A DNA stretch of 64,000 bases from Massilia sp. YIM B02443 (GTDB lineage: Bacteria > Pseudomonadota > Gammaproteobacteria > Burkholderiales > Burkholderiaceae_D): NCBI RefSeq assembly GCF_030411955.1, contig NZ_JASNRA010000007.1, positions 62,001 to 126,000 of the forward strand, in the 5' to 3' direction. A program made the translations under genes and the position numbers. Shown in pieces: positions 36,884-44,960 of the stretch (position 1 is the first letter of the stretch; every line of letters begins with the position of its first letter). The notes under the pieces were generated by a model. The model was not told the DNA's origin. It was given only the letters and a program-made list of their open reading frames with translations, and did no database searches.

Positions 36884-38112
36884 GCCGCCTGCAATTCCGG
36901 CCACAGGTTCATCTGCTGCGGCGCATCGGCCATGTGCTTGCGCAGCAGTTCGGAACTGGTCCCTCCCTGGGCCGGCTTGTAGTCGGCGGTGACGACGAAC
37001 GGCGCCAGCTTCTTGAGGCTGCAGCGCAGGCGCGACAGGTCTTCCCAGCGGATGCGGCGCAGCCGGCGCAGGTCGGCCAGGCGCTTGGCGTTGCGGATGC
37101 CGATGCCGGGAATGCGCGGGATCAGGGATGCATCGACCCGGTTCAGGTCCATCGGGAAGTGCTCGCGATTGGCCAGCGCCCAGGCCAGCTTGGGATCGAC
37201 GTCCAGCGCCAGGTTGCCGGTCTGCGGCATCAATTCGCCCGCCGTAAATCCATAGCCGCGCAGCAGAAAGTCGGCCTGGTACAGGCGGTGCTCGCGCAGC
37301 AGCGGAGGCGGCGCCAGCGGCACGCTTTTGGGGCTTTGCGGGATCGGGCTGAAGGCCGAGTAGTACACGCGCTTGAGTTTATAGCTGCCGTACAGCGTCT
37401 CGGCCGTGTTCAGGATGGTGTGATCGTCGCTGCTGTCGGCGCCGACGATCATCTGGGTGCTCTGGCCGGCCGGCGCGAAGCTCGGCGCCTTCGGCTCCTC
37501 GGCCTTTTCGTCGAGCTTGCGGCGGATCGAGCCCATCGCCAGCTTGATCGTGTGCACGTTCTTTTCGGGCGCCAGACGGGTCACGCTGTCGTGGGTCGGC
37601 AGCTCGATGTTCACCGACAGGCGATCGGCCCAGCGCCCGGCTTCCTCGATCAGTTTCGGGTCGGCGTCGGGAATGGTCTTGAGGTGGATGTAGCCGCGGA
37701 ATTGGTGCACCTCGCGCAGCTGGCGCGCCACCGCCACCAGTTGCTCCATGGTGTAGTCGGCCGACTGGATGATGCCCGAGCTCAGGAACAGGCCGTCGAT
37801 GTAGTTGCGCAGGTAAAAATCCTGCGTCAGCTTGACCACCTCGTCGACCGCGAAGCGGGCGCGCGGCACGTTCGAGCTGCGCCGGTTGATGCAGTACTGG
37901 CAGTCGTAGATGCAGAAATTGGTGAGCAGGATCTTGAGCAGCGAGACGCAGCGGCCGTCGGGCGTGTAGCTGTGGCAGATGCCCATGCCGGTGGTGGCGC
38001 CCAGGCCATCCTTGCCCTCCGAGCCGCGCTTGGGCGCGCCGCTGCTGGCGCAGGAGGCATCGTACTTGGCCGCGTCGGCCAGGATTTCGAGCTTGTCGGT
38101 AAGTTCCATCAT
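36880..38112 (-). CDS. UdgX-associated radical SAM DNA modification/repair protein
   Basis: 410 residues. Radical SAM motif CIYDCQYC with Cys67, Cys71 and Cys74, and a C-terminal helix-hairpin-helix (RIPGIGIRNAKRLADLRRL) that should bind DNA. It belongs to the putative DNA modification/repair radical SAM family that is always linked to UdgX/DUF4130 genes. Start taken as ATG at 38112 (ATG at 38109 also possible). The LexA-type box is 11 bp upstream, so it would cover the promoter or transcription start. Confidence 0.93.
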   Translation of the reverse strand: MMELTDKLEILADAAKYDASCASSGAPKRGSEGKDGLGATTGMGICHSYTPDGRCVSLLKILLTNFCIYDCQYCINRRSSNVPRARFAVDEVVKLTQDFYLRNYIDGLFLSSGIIQSADYTMEQLVAVARQLREVHQFRGYIHLKTIPDADPKLIEEAGRWADRLSVNIELPTHDSVTRLAPEKNVHTIKLAMGSIRRKLDEKAEEPKAPSFAPAGQSTQMIVGADSSDDHTILNTAETLYGSYKLKRVYYSAFSPIPQSPKSVPLAPPPLLREHRLYQADFLLRGYGFTAGELMPQTGNLALDVDPKLAWALANREHFPMDLNRVDASLIPRIPGIGIRNAKRLADLRRLRRIRWEDLSRLRCSLKKLAPFVVTADYKPAQGGTSSELLRKHMADAPQQMNLWPELQAA

Positions 38113-38122
38113 GCGCACGTGA

Positions 38123-38138
38123 CTGTATGGACATACAG
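38123..38138 (-). promoter_or_regulatory. LexA (SOS) box upstream of radical SAM-UdgX
   Basis: CTGT-ATGGACAT-ACAG flanked by A/T and TA on each side (ACTGTATGGACATACAGTAT). It is almost fully palindromic and matches the enterobacterial-type LexA operator. It lies directly ahead of a DNA-damage operon, so function is likely. Confidence 0.85.
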
Positions 38139-38312
38139 TATAACGCGATGGACACCAGCGCTTCGTGTGAAGCCGCACTCGTGCACCGCTGGCGACGGTT
38201 CAAATGTGAGACATCAAGGAATGTGTTGGTTTACTGAACTGATGCTGAACTGGATGACCGTCACTTTGATCGCGAGGATGACAGGCCGGCATGCGCCGGC
38301 CCCCGTCAGCGA

Positions 38313-41069
38313 TCAGCGGATCGGCTTGCCATCCGCATCGACCACGGTGACCTCGCCCCATCCTAGCGCGCGCACCCCGGCTTCGATCCGGCGCAGGTCG
38401 CCGATCACCACCCACACCACTTCGTCCGGCCGCACGAACTTGCCCGCCGCCGCCCCCAGCTGCTGCTCGGACAGGCCGCGCACGCCGGCCGCATAGCGGT
38501 TCCAGTAATCGTCCGCCAGCCCCAGGTTCACGGTCGACAGCGCCGCGCCTTCCAGCGCATCGAGCGTGCCGAAGCGCCCCGGCAGGCGCGCCGTCATATT
38601 GCGCATGATGCTCTGGTATTCGGCGCCGACCAGCGGCCGTTCGCCCGCCACCCCGCGCACTTCCTTCGCCACTTCACGCATCGCTTCCACCGTCTTGTCG
38701 GTCTGCACCGGCGCCAGCACGTAGAACGGACGCTGGCCGCGCACTTCCGGCAGGCGCGCGCTGGTGCCGTAGCTCCAGTGCTTGTCCAGGCGCAGGTTGC
38801 GGTTCAGGCGCGAGGTGGCGATGCCGCCGAAGTTCTGCATCACCGGCTCGATCGCCAGGTCTTCCGGCTGGCCGTAGGCTTGCGAGACGTGCGCCGCGAC
38901 GACCGTCGATTGCGGCGCGTCCGGCTTGTCGACCAGGATCACGCGCTTGCCGGCGGTGGCCGGCACCGTGGCCATCTGCTTGGCCGGCGCGCTGCCGCCC
39001 TGCCAGCGCCCAAAACTCGCTTCCAGCGCCGGCAGCAGCTGGTCCATGGTGGTGTCGCCGGCGACCACGATCGTGGCACTCGCGGGACGGAACCAGGCCG
39101 CGTGCCACGCCGCCAGGTCGTCGCGCCCGACGCCCTGTACCGTCGTTTCGAAACCCGACGCCGGCTTGCCGTAGGCGTGTTGCGGACCATACAGCAGGCC
39201 CGGCATCAGGCGCAGCGCCAGACTGTTTGGCTGCGCCTTTTCCTGCCCGATCTGGGCCAGGCGGCGCGCCTTCTGCAGCGCGAACTGGTCCGGCGCGAAG
39301 GCGGGATTCAATGCCGCGTCGGCCATCACGCCGAGCGACGGCGCCAGGTTGGCGCTGGTGGCTTGCAGGCGCACCAGCGACAGGTCCGGCGTGGTCGACG
39401 TCGACAGGCGCGCGCCCAGGTTCTCCAGCGCGTCGGACAACGCGAACGCGTCGCGCGTCTTGCTGCCTTTGTCGAGCAGGTCGAGCGCCAGCGAGGCGGC
39501 GCCGGCTTTTGCCGCGCTGTCCGACGCGGCGCCGGCGTCGACGGCGAGGGCCGCGTTGACGATCGGCGCCGAGTGGCGTTCGAGCAGCACCACCTTGACG
39601 CCGTTCTTCAGCTGCGCGCGCTGCAGCGCCGGGAACTTCACGTCGGGCGCCTCGCCCAAGGCCGGCAGTTGCTTGCGGTCGATGGTGGAGGCGCTGGCGG
39701 CCAGTTTCGGCGCCGGGCGCACCGTCATCGTGTAGTGGTGGCCGCGCAGCCAGCGCTTGCCGGCGTCCTGCACCTGCGTCGGCGTGGAGTTGGCGAACAG
39801 CTCCAGGCGATCCAGATAGGCGTCCGGCTTGCCGCCGTAGGTCATGCTTTCGGCCAGCACGTCCGAGCGGCCGCCGAAACCGCCCAGGCGTTCCAGGCTG
39901 CGCGAGAAGTCGGCCAGCTCGCGCGTTTTTACACGCGACAGCTCGGCCGGCGTCGGCCCCTTGGCCAGCAGCTCGGCCAGCACGCGTTCGATCTCGCGCT
40001 CCACCGCGAGCGGGTCGGCGCCCGGTTTCAGGGTGGCGACGATGTCGAAGGTGCCGCCCAGTTCGCGGTCGTTGACGTAGGCCGCGACGCTGGTCGCCAG
40101 GCCCTTCTCGTAGACCAGGCTGCGGTCCAGGCGCGCGCTCTTGGAGCCGGCCAGCACGCCCGCCAGCAGGTTCAGACGCTGGCTGTCGGCGTCACGCCAG
40201 CCCGCCACGTGCCAGCTGCGGTAGATGCGCACCTGCGGCACGTGGTCTTCCATCTCGTCGCGGATGTCGCGTTCGAGTTCGGGAATCCATGCTTCGGTGC
40301 GCGGCAGCGGCGGACCCGGAGGGATCGCGCCGAAGTACTTGTTGACCAATTCATAGGCGTGTTCCGGCGTGATGTCGCCGGCCAGCGAGATCACCGCGTT
40401 GTTCGGGCCGTAATAGGTGCGGTACCACTCCTTGATGTCGTCCAGCGAGGCCGCCGCCAGGTCTTCCATGCTGCCGATGGTCGACCACGAATACGGGTGC
40501 GAGTATGGGAACATCTTGGCCGCGACTTCGAGGCGCACGCGCCCATAAGGCTGGTTCTCGCCCTGGCGCTTCTCGTTCTGCACCACGCCGCGTTCGCGCT
40601 CGAGCATCTCCTTCGAGATGTAGTTGCCGAGGAAGCCCATGCGGTCCGATTCCAGGAACAGCGTGCGCTCCAGGGCGGACGCCGGTACGTCCTCGAAGAA
40701 GTTGGTGCGGTCGGTGTTGGTGGTGCCGTTGCGGTTGTTGGCGCCCAGGTCGTCCATCGCTTCGCGGAAGCCGTGCGGGTAGTTCTCGGACCCGTTGAAG
40801 AAGAAGTGCTCGAACAGGTGGGCAAAGCCGGTCTTGCCGCGCTTCTCGTTGCGCGAGCCGACGTGGTACCACATATTCACGCCCACCACCGGCACGCTGT
40901 GGTCGGTGTGCACCAGCAGCGTCAGGCCGTTGGGCAGGACGAACTTCTTGTAGTCGATGGCGTAGGCCTTGCGGTCGAACGCGACGGGTTTGGAGACGGG
41001 CGCGGCGTGCGCCGGATTGGCCGCGGCAAAGGCCAGGCCGAGCATGAGAGGGAGGATCAGCTTTTTCAT
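38313..41069 (-). CDS. M16 family zinc metallopeptidase
   Basis: 918 residues, a full two-lobe pitrilysin-like insulinase (M16). Signal peptide MKKLILPLMLGLAFAAANPAHA; inverted zinc motif HLFEH in GFAHLFEHFFFNGSENYP, with downstream ligand Glu in the helix around ERERGVV. The second lobe lacks the zinc motif, as usual. Probably periplasmic. ATG at 41069 begins the signal peptide; the frame upstream runs into the REP element. Stop is 201 bp after the LexA box region on the minus strand. Confidence 0.93.
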   Translation of the reverse strand: MKKLILPLMLGLAFAAANPAHAAPVSKPVAFDRKAYAIDYKKFVLPNGLTLLVHTDHSVPVVGVNMWYHVGSRNEKRGKTGFAHLFEHFFFNGSENYPHGFREAMDDLGANNRNGTTNTDRTNFFEDVPASALERTLFLESDRMGFLGNYISKEMLERERGVVQNEKRQGENQPYGRVRLEVAAKMFPYSHPYSWSTIGSMEDLAAASLDDIKEWYRTYYGPNNAVISLAGDITPEHAYELVNKYFGAIPPGPPLPRTEAWIPELERDIRDEMEDHVPQVRIYRSWHVAGWRDADSQRLNLLAGVLAGSKSARLDRSLVYEKGLATSVAAYVNDRELGGTFDIVATLKPGADPLAVEREIERVLAELLAKGPTPAELSRVKTRELADFSRSLERLGGFGGRSDVLAESMTYGGKPDAYLDRLELFANSTPTQVQDAGKRWLRGHHYTMTVRPAPKLAASASTIDRKQLPALGEAPDVKFPALQRAQLKNGVKVVLLERHSAPIVNAALAVDAGAASDSAAKAGAASLALDLLDKGSKTRDAFALSDALENLGARLSTSTTPDLSLVRLQATSANLAPSLGVMADAALNPAFAPDQFALQKARRLAQIGQEKAQPNSLALRLMPGLLYGPQHAYGKPASGFETTVQGVGRDDLAAWHAAWFRPASATIVVAGDTTMDQLLPALEASFGRWQGGSAPAKQMATVPATAGKRVILVDKPDAPQSTVVAAHVSQAYGQPEDLAIEPVMQNFGGIATSRLNRNLRLDKHWSYGTSARLPEVRGQRPFYVLAPVQTDKTVEAMREVAKEVRGVAGERPLVGAEYQSIMRNMTARLPGRFGTLDALEGAALSTVNLGLADDYWNRYAAGVRGLSEQQLGAAAGKFVRPDEVVWVVIGDLRRIEAGVRALGWGEVTVVDADGKPIR

Positions 41070-41075
41070 TGAGGC

Positions 41076-41272
41076 GTAGGGTTGGCGGGTTCCCCGCCGA
41101 CGCGGTGATGGTTGGCTTGGGAATCGCCACGCCAACAAATCGGCACCGGTTCTGACGTTTGCTGTATAGCTGCAAACAGTTGCAAACAGCTGCAAAAACC
41201 CGCCTCCGCTTTCGTGCGCGACTACGCCCAAGCCAACCATCACCGCGTCGGCGGCATAGCCGCCAACCCTAC
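41076..41272. repeat. REP-like inverted pair (BIME) upstream of the M16 gene
   Basis: Two 46-bp arms (41076-41121 and 41227-41272) are inverted copies. They differ only in the 5-nt loop of a small internal hairpin (GGCGG-GTTCC-CCGCC against GGCGG-CTATG-CCGCC). The centre holds three TGCAAA repeats (41171-41195). The outer end of the right arm (GTAGGG) supplies the SEL1 gene's stop codon TAG. Confidence 0.85.
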
Positions 41273-42696
41273 AGCAAACGCCGCGCCTGCGCCAGTAGCT
41301 GTGGATCCATCCGCGCCGCGATCCTGTCCAGGTAGCCGGCCGCGGGGCCGACACCGGCGCCGCCGGCGCGGTGCAGCCAGGCATACGCCTCGGCCAGGTC
41401 GCGTTGCGCGCCCTGCCCCGTCGCGTACATCACGCCGAGGTTGAACTGGGCGCGCGCATGATTCTGGCGTGCCGCGCACAGGTACCAGAAATGCGCCGCC
41501 TCGTAATCGCGCTCGACGCCCTTGCCGCAATCGTAGCGCAGCCCCAGCTCGAACTGGGCCAGCGCATGGCCCCCCTCGGCCGCCTTGTGGAACCAGTCGG
41601 CGGCTTCGCCCGGCGAGCCGGCGTCGAGCCGGTCGATCAGGGCGCCGACCATGTACTGGGCCGGCGCATAGCCCTGCGCCGCCGCGCGCCGGTACCAGCC
41701 CAGCGCCTGCCTGGCGTCCGGCTCCACGCCGACGCCGTTTTCGTAGCGCAGGCCGAGGTCGAACTGGGCGCGCAGGTGGCCCTGCTCGGCCGCCTGGCGG
41801 TACCAGGCCGTGGCCTGCGCCTGGTCTTGCGTCACGCCGTTGCCGGCGTCGAGCAGTTGGCCCAGGTGGTACTGGGCAGCCGGGAAACCCTGCTCGGCGG
41901 CGCGCCGGTACCAGAGCGCCGCCTGGGCCGGGTCGCGCGCCACGCCCTGGCCGTGCTCATGGCGCATGCCCAGGCTGTCCTGGGCGCCGGCGTGGCCCTG
42001 TTCGGCCGCGCGCCGGTACCAGGCCAGGGCCAGCGCTTCGTCGCGCGCCACGCCGTGGCCAGCGTCGTGGATCAGCGCCAGGTTGAACTGCGAGCTGGCG
42101 TGGCCTTGGCTTGCCGCGCGGCCGTACCACAGCAGCGCCTGGGCGCTGTCCTGGGCCACGTCCTGGCCCTTGTCGTAGCGCAGGCCGAGGTTGAACTGGG
42201 CCGGCGCGTGGCCCTGGCTTGCCGCCTTGCGCAGCCAATTCAGCGCCTGCGCCGGATCGCGCGGCACGCCCTGTCCGCCGTCGTAGCGCAGCGCCAGGCT
42301 GAATTGCGAGCGCGCATAACCCTGTTCGGCGGCGCGCCGGTACCAGCCGAGGGCCGCCTCCGGATCGCGCGCGACGCCCTTGCCGGTGTCCAGCATCATG
42401 CCCAGGTTGTGCTGCGCGCCCGGTTCGCCCTGCGCCGCGGCCTGGGCGAACCAGTGCAGCGCGCGCCCCACGTCGCCCGGCACGCCCTGGCCCTTGGCGT
42501 ACAGCCAGCCCAGGTTGTACTGCGCCGGCGCGTAGCCTTGCGCCGCCGCGCGCTCGTACCAGTGCAGCGCCTGCTTCAGGTCCTGCCCCTTCTGGGCCAT
42601 CACTCCCAGGTTGTACTGAGCTTGCGCGCCGGCCGGCGCAGCAGCGTGCAGCGCCGCGCCATCGGCGTCATCGGCCTGGGGAGGAAGATCGAGCAT
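41269..42696 (-). CDS. SEL1-like repeat protein
   Basis: 475 residues made of 12 SEL1/TPR-like repeats of about 36 residues (pattern AQFNLGLRYDKGQGV...ALxWYRRAAEQG), from about residue 20 to the end. No signal peptide, so a cytoplasmic scaffold. It starts 8 bp after the REC-PAS-GGDEF-EAL gene on the same strand, making the third gene of that signalling operon, and may bind the upstream proteins. Its TAG stop lies inside a REP arm. Confidence 0.9.
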   Translation of the reverse strand: MLDLPPQADDADGAALHAAAPAGAQAQYNLGVMAQKGQDLKQALHWYERAAAQGYAPAQYNLGWLYAKGQGVPGDVGRALHWFAQAAAQGEPGAQHNLGMMLDTGKGVARDPEAALGWYRRAAEQGYARSQFSLALRYDGGQGVPRDPAQALNWLRKAASQGHAPAQFNLGLRYDKGQDVAQDSAQALLWYGRAASQGHASSQFNLALIHDAGHGVARDEALALAWYRRAAEQGHAGAQDSLGMRHEHGQGVARDPAQAALWYRRAAEQGFPAAQYHLGQLLDAGNGVTQDQAQATAWYRQAAEQGHLRAQFDLGLRYENGVGVEPDARQALGWYRRAAAQGYAPAQYMVGALIDRLDAGSPGEAADWFHKAAEGGHALAQFELGLRYDCGKGVERDYEAAHFWYLCAARQNHARAQFNLGVMYATGQGAQRDLAEAYAWLHRAGGAGVGPAAGYLDRIAARMDPQLLAQARRLL

Positions 42697-42704
42697 CGCA
42701 GGGC

Positions 42705-44942
42705 CTAGGCTTGCGCCGCCTGCCAGTTCAGGCCCGGCTGGGTGCGCAGCGCCACCATGAAGTCGGATAGCGCGATCGGGCGATAGAACAGGTAGCCCTG
42801 CATCGTCAGGCAGCCGTTGGCGGTCAGGTAGCGCGCCTGCTCCTCGGTCTCGACGCCTTCGGCGATCAGGTTCAGGCCCAGTCCGCGCGCGATCGAGATG
42901 ATCGCCAGGATCACCGGATAGTGGCCGTTCTCTTCATGGATCTCGTTGACGAAGGACTGGTCGATCTTGACGGTGTGGATCGGGAAGCGGTGCAGGTACG
43001 AGAGCGACGAGTAGCCGGTGCCGAAGTCGTCGATCGCGATCGACACCCCGAGCTGGCACAGTTTATTGAGCTGCTCGATCGCGTACTGCGGATTGCGGAT
43101 GCAGATGTTCTCGGTGATCTCGACTTCGATCTGGTTCGGCGCCAGGCCGTAGCGCACCAGCGCGCCGCGCATCTTTTCGAAGAAGTCGCCGCGGTCCAGG
43201 TATTGCGGCGACAGGTTCAGCGACAGGCGCACGTCGCTGGCGCCGACCGCGTTCCACTTGAGCATGTCGCGGCACAGCGCGCCGATCATCCAGTCCGAGA
43301 TCGGCAGCATCAGGCCGTTCTCTTCGGCGAACGGCAGGAATTCGCCGGCCGCCAGCCGCCCGCGGGTCGGATGGTTCCAGCGCATCAGCGCCTCGGCGCC
43401 GACGATACGGCCACTGAGGGCGTCGATCTGCGGCTGGTAGTACATCTCCAGCTCGTCGTGCTCGAGCGCGCGGCGCAACGCCTGCTCGAGCGCGATCTTC
43501 TGGTGCGACACTTCCAGCATCGAGTCGTGGTAGAAGCTGTGGCCGTTCTTGCCCAGCGCTTTCACCTGGTACATGGCAATGTCGGCGTGGCGCAGCAGCT
43601 CGTCGATCGACTCGCCATCCTTGGGGTAGATCGCGATGCCGATCGAGGCCGAGATGTGCACTTCGTGGCCATCGAGGTCGAACGGCGCCTGCAGCACTTC
43701 GAGAAACTTGTCGGCCACCATGCGCGCGTCGTCGCGGTCGCGCAGTTCGGGCAGCACGATGGTGAATTCGTCGCCGCCCTGGCGCGCCAGCGTGTCGCCC
43801 TTGCGCAGGCATTCCTTCAGTCTTGCCGCGGCCTGCTGCAGCAGTTCGTCGCCCTTCACGTGGCCGAGCGTGTCGTTGACCAGCTTGAACCGGTCCAGGT
43901 CGATGAACATCACCGCGAGCTCGGTCTGCTTGCGCTTGGCCTGGATCACGGCCAGGCCCAGGCGGTCCTTGAACAGGATCCGGTTCGGCAGGTCGGTCAG
44001 GATGTCGTGGTAGGCCTGGTAGGAGATGACTTCTTCGGCGCGCTTGCGGTCGGTGATGTCGCGCGCCACGCCATAGGTGCCGAAGAATTCGAGCTTTTTC
44101 ACTTCATGGTCCGGCACGTGCATGCCGATCGCGTTGAGCGAGATCGTCATCAGGGTGGTGTTGAAGGTGCGGTCGCTGTTGCCGTGGCCATTCCTGCATT
44201 TCAGGCGCAGTTCGACGTTGCGCGAGGCGCGTTCGTCCACCCGCCGTTCGTTGAACACATAGCGCGCGCGCTCGCTGTCTTCCTCGTGCACCACGATCGA
44301 GTAGTGCTGGCCGATCAGCTCTTCGCGCGTGTAGCCGAGCAGCTGGTAGGCGCGGTCGTTCACGAACGTGAAGCGTCCTTCGTGGTTGAGCGTATAGATG
44401 ATGTCCGGCGACGAGTCGACCAGGTAGCGGTACATCTTCTCGGAGTTCTCGAGCTGGTTGGCGATGCGCGCGTTTTCCGCCGCCAGCCGGCGCCGCTGCA
44501 ACGCGTTGCTGACGGTGCTCAGCAGCTCTTCGCGGCCGTAGGGTTTGCGCAGGTAGCTGTAGGCGCCGCGTTTCAGGGCGCCGATGGCGGCGTCGATCCC
44601 GACCTCGCCGCTCATCACGATCACGTCGGCGTCGATGTTGCGCTCGTTGATGAAGTCCATGATCTGGTGGCCGCCGATGTCGGGCAGGCGCAGGTCGAGC
44701 AGGACCAGGTCGAAGCGCTGGCGCGACAGATGATCCAGGGCGTCTGAGCCCGACGGCGCGGTGGTGAGGCGGTAGCCGCGGCCCTGCAGCAGTTCGTACA
44801 GCGACGACAGCAGGCGCGGTTCGTCGTCTACCAGCAGCAGGCGCGGCTGGCTATCGGTCTCCATGTGCTGGGAGAACGGAGCGGGTGCGCCGGAAAACAG
44901 ATCGGCGGCCGGGTTGGCGTTGTTCGCGGGATGCGCAGGCAT
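42705..44942 (-). CDS. Response regulator with PAS, GGDEF and EAL domains
   Basis: 745 residues. REC domain (~32-150) with Asp in LVLLDLRLPDIGG; PAS (~168-300) with LVDSSPDIIYTL; GGDEF (~310-470) with intact ARQGGDEFTI; EAL (~485-735) with GAEALMRW, EITENI, DDFGTGYSSLSYL, AEGVETEEQ and QGYLFYRP. Both diguanylate cyclase and phosphodiesterase sites look intact. It should adjust cyclic-di-GMP under control of the adjacent HDOD-histidine kinase (18-bp gap). Start uncertain: ATG at 44942, or an internal one at 44864. Confidence 0.93.
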   Translation of the reverse strand: MPAHPANNANPAADLFSGAPAPFSQHMETDSQPRLLLVDDEPRLLSSLYELLQGRGYRLTTAPSGSDALDHLSRQRFDLVLLDLRLPDIGGHQIMDFINERNIDADVIVMSGEVGIDAAIGALKRGAYSYLRKPYGREELLSTVSNALQRRRLAAENARIANQLENSEKMYRYLVDSSPDIIYTLNHEGRFTFVNDRAYQLLGYTREELIGQHYSIVVHEEDSERARYVFNERRVDERASRNVELRLKCRNGHGNSDRTFNTTLMTISLNAIGMHVPDHEVKKLEFFGTYGVARDITDRKRAEEVISYQAYHDILTDLPNRILFKDRLGLAVIQAKRKQTELAVMFIDLDRFKLVNDTLGHVKGDELLQQAAARLKECLRKGDTLARQGGDEFTIVLPELRDRDDARMVADKFLEVLQAPFDLDGHEVHISASIGIAIYPKDGESIDELLRHADIAMYQVKALGKNGHSFYHDSMLEVSHQKIALEQALRRALEHDELEMYYQPQIDALSGRIVGAEALMRWNHPTRGRLAAGEFLPFAEENGLMLPISDWMIGALCRDMLKWNAVGASDVRLSLNLSPQYLDRGDFFEKMRGALVRYGLAPNQIEVEITENICIRNPQYAIEQLNKLCQLGVSIAIDDFGTGYSSLSYLHRFPIHTVKIDQSFVNEIHEENGHYPVILAIISIARGLGLNLIAEGVETEEQARYLTANGCLTMQGYLFYRPIALSDFMVALRTQPGLNWQAAQA

Positions 44943-44960
44943 GGTGAAGTCGGACGTGGG

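Noticed and set aside
41163-41195. CTGTATAGCTGCAAACAG as a further LexA box
   Set aside because: Spacer is 10 bp, not 8, and it lies inside the TGCAAA repeats of the REP pair.
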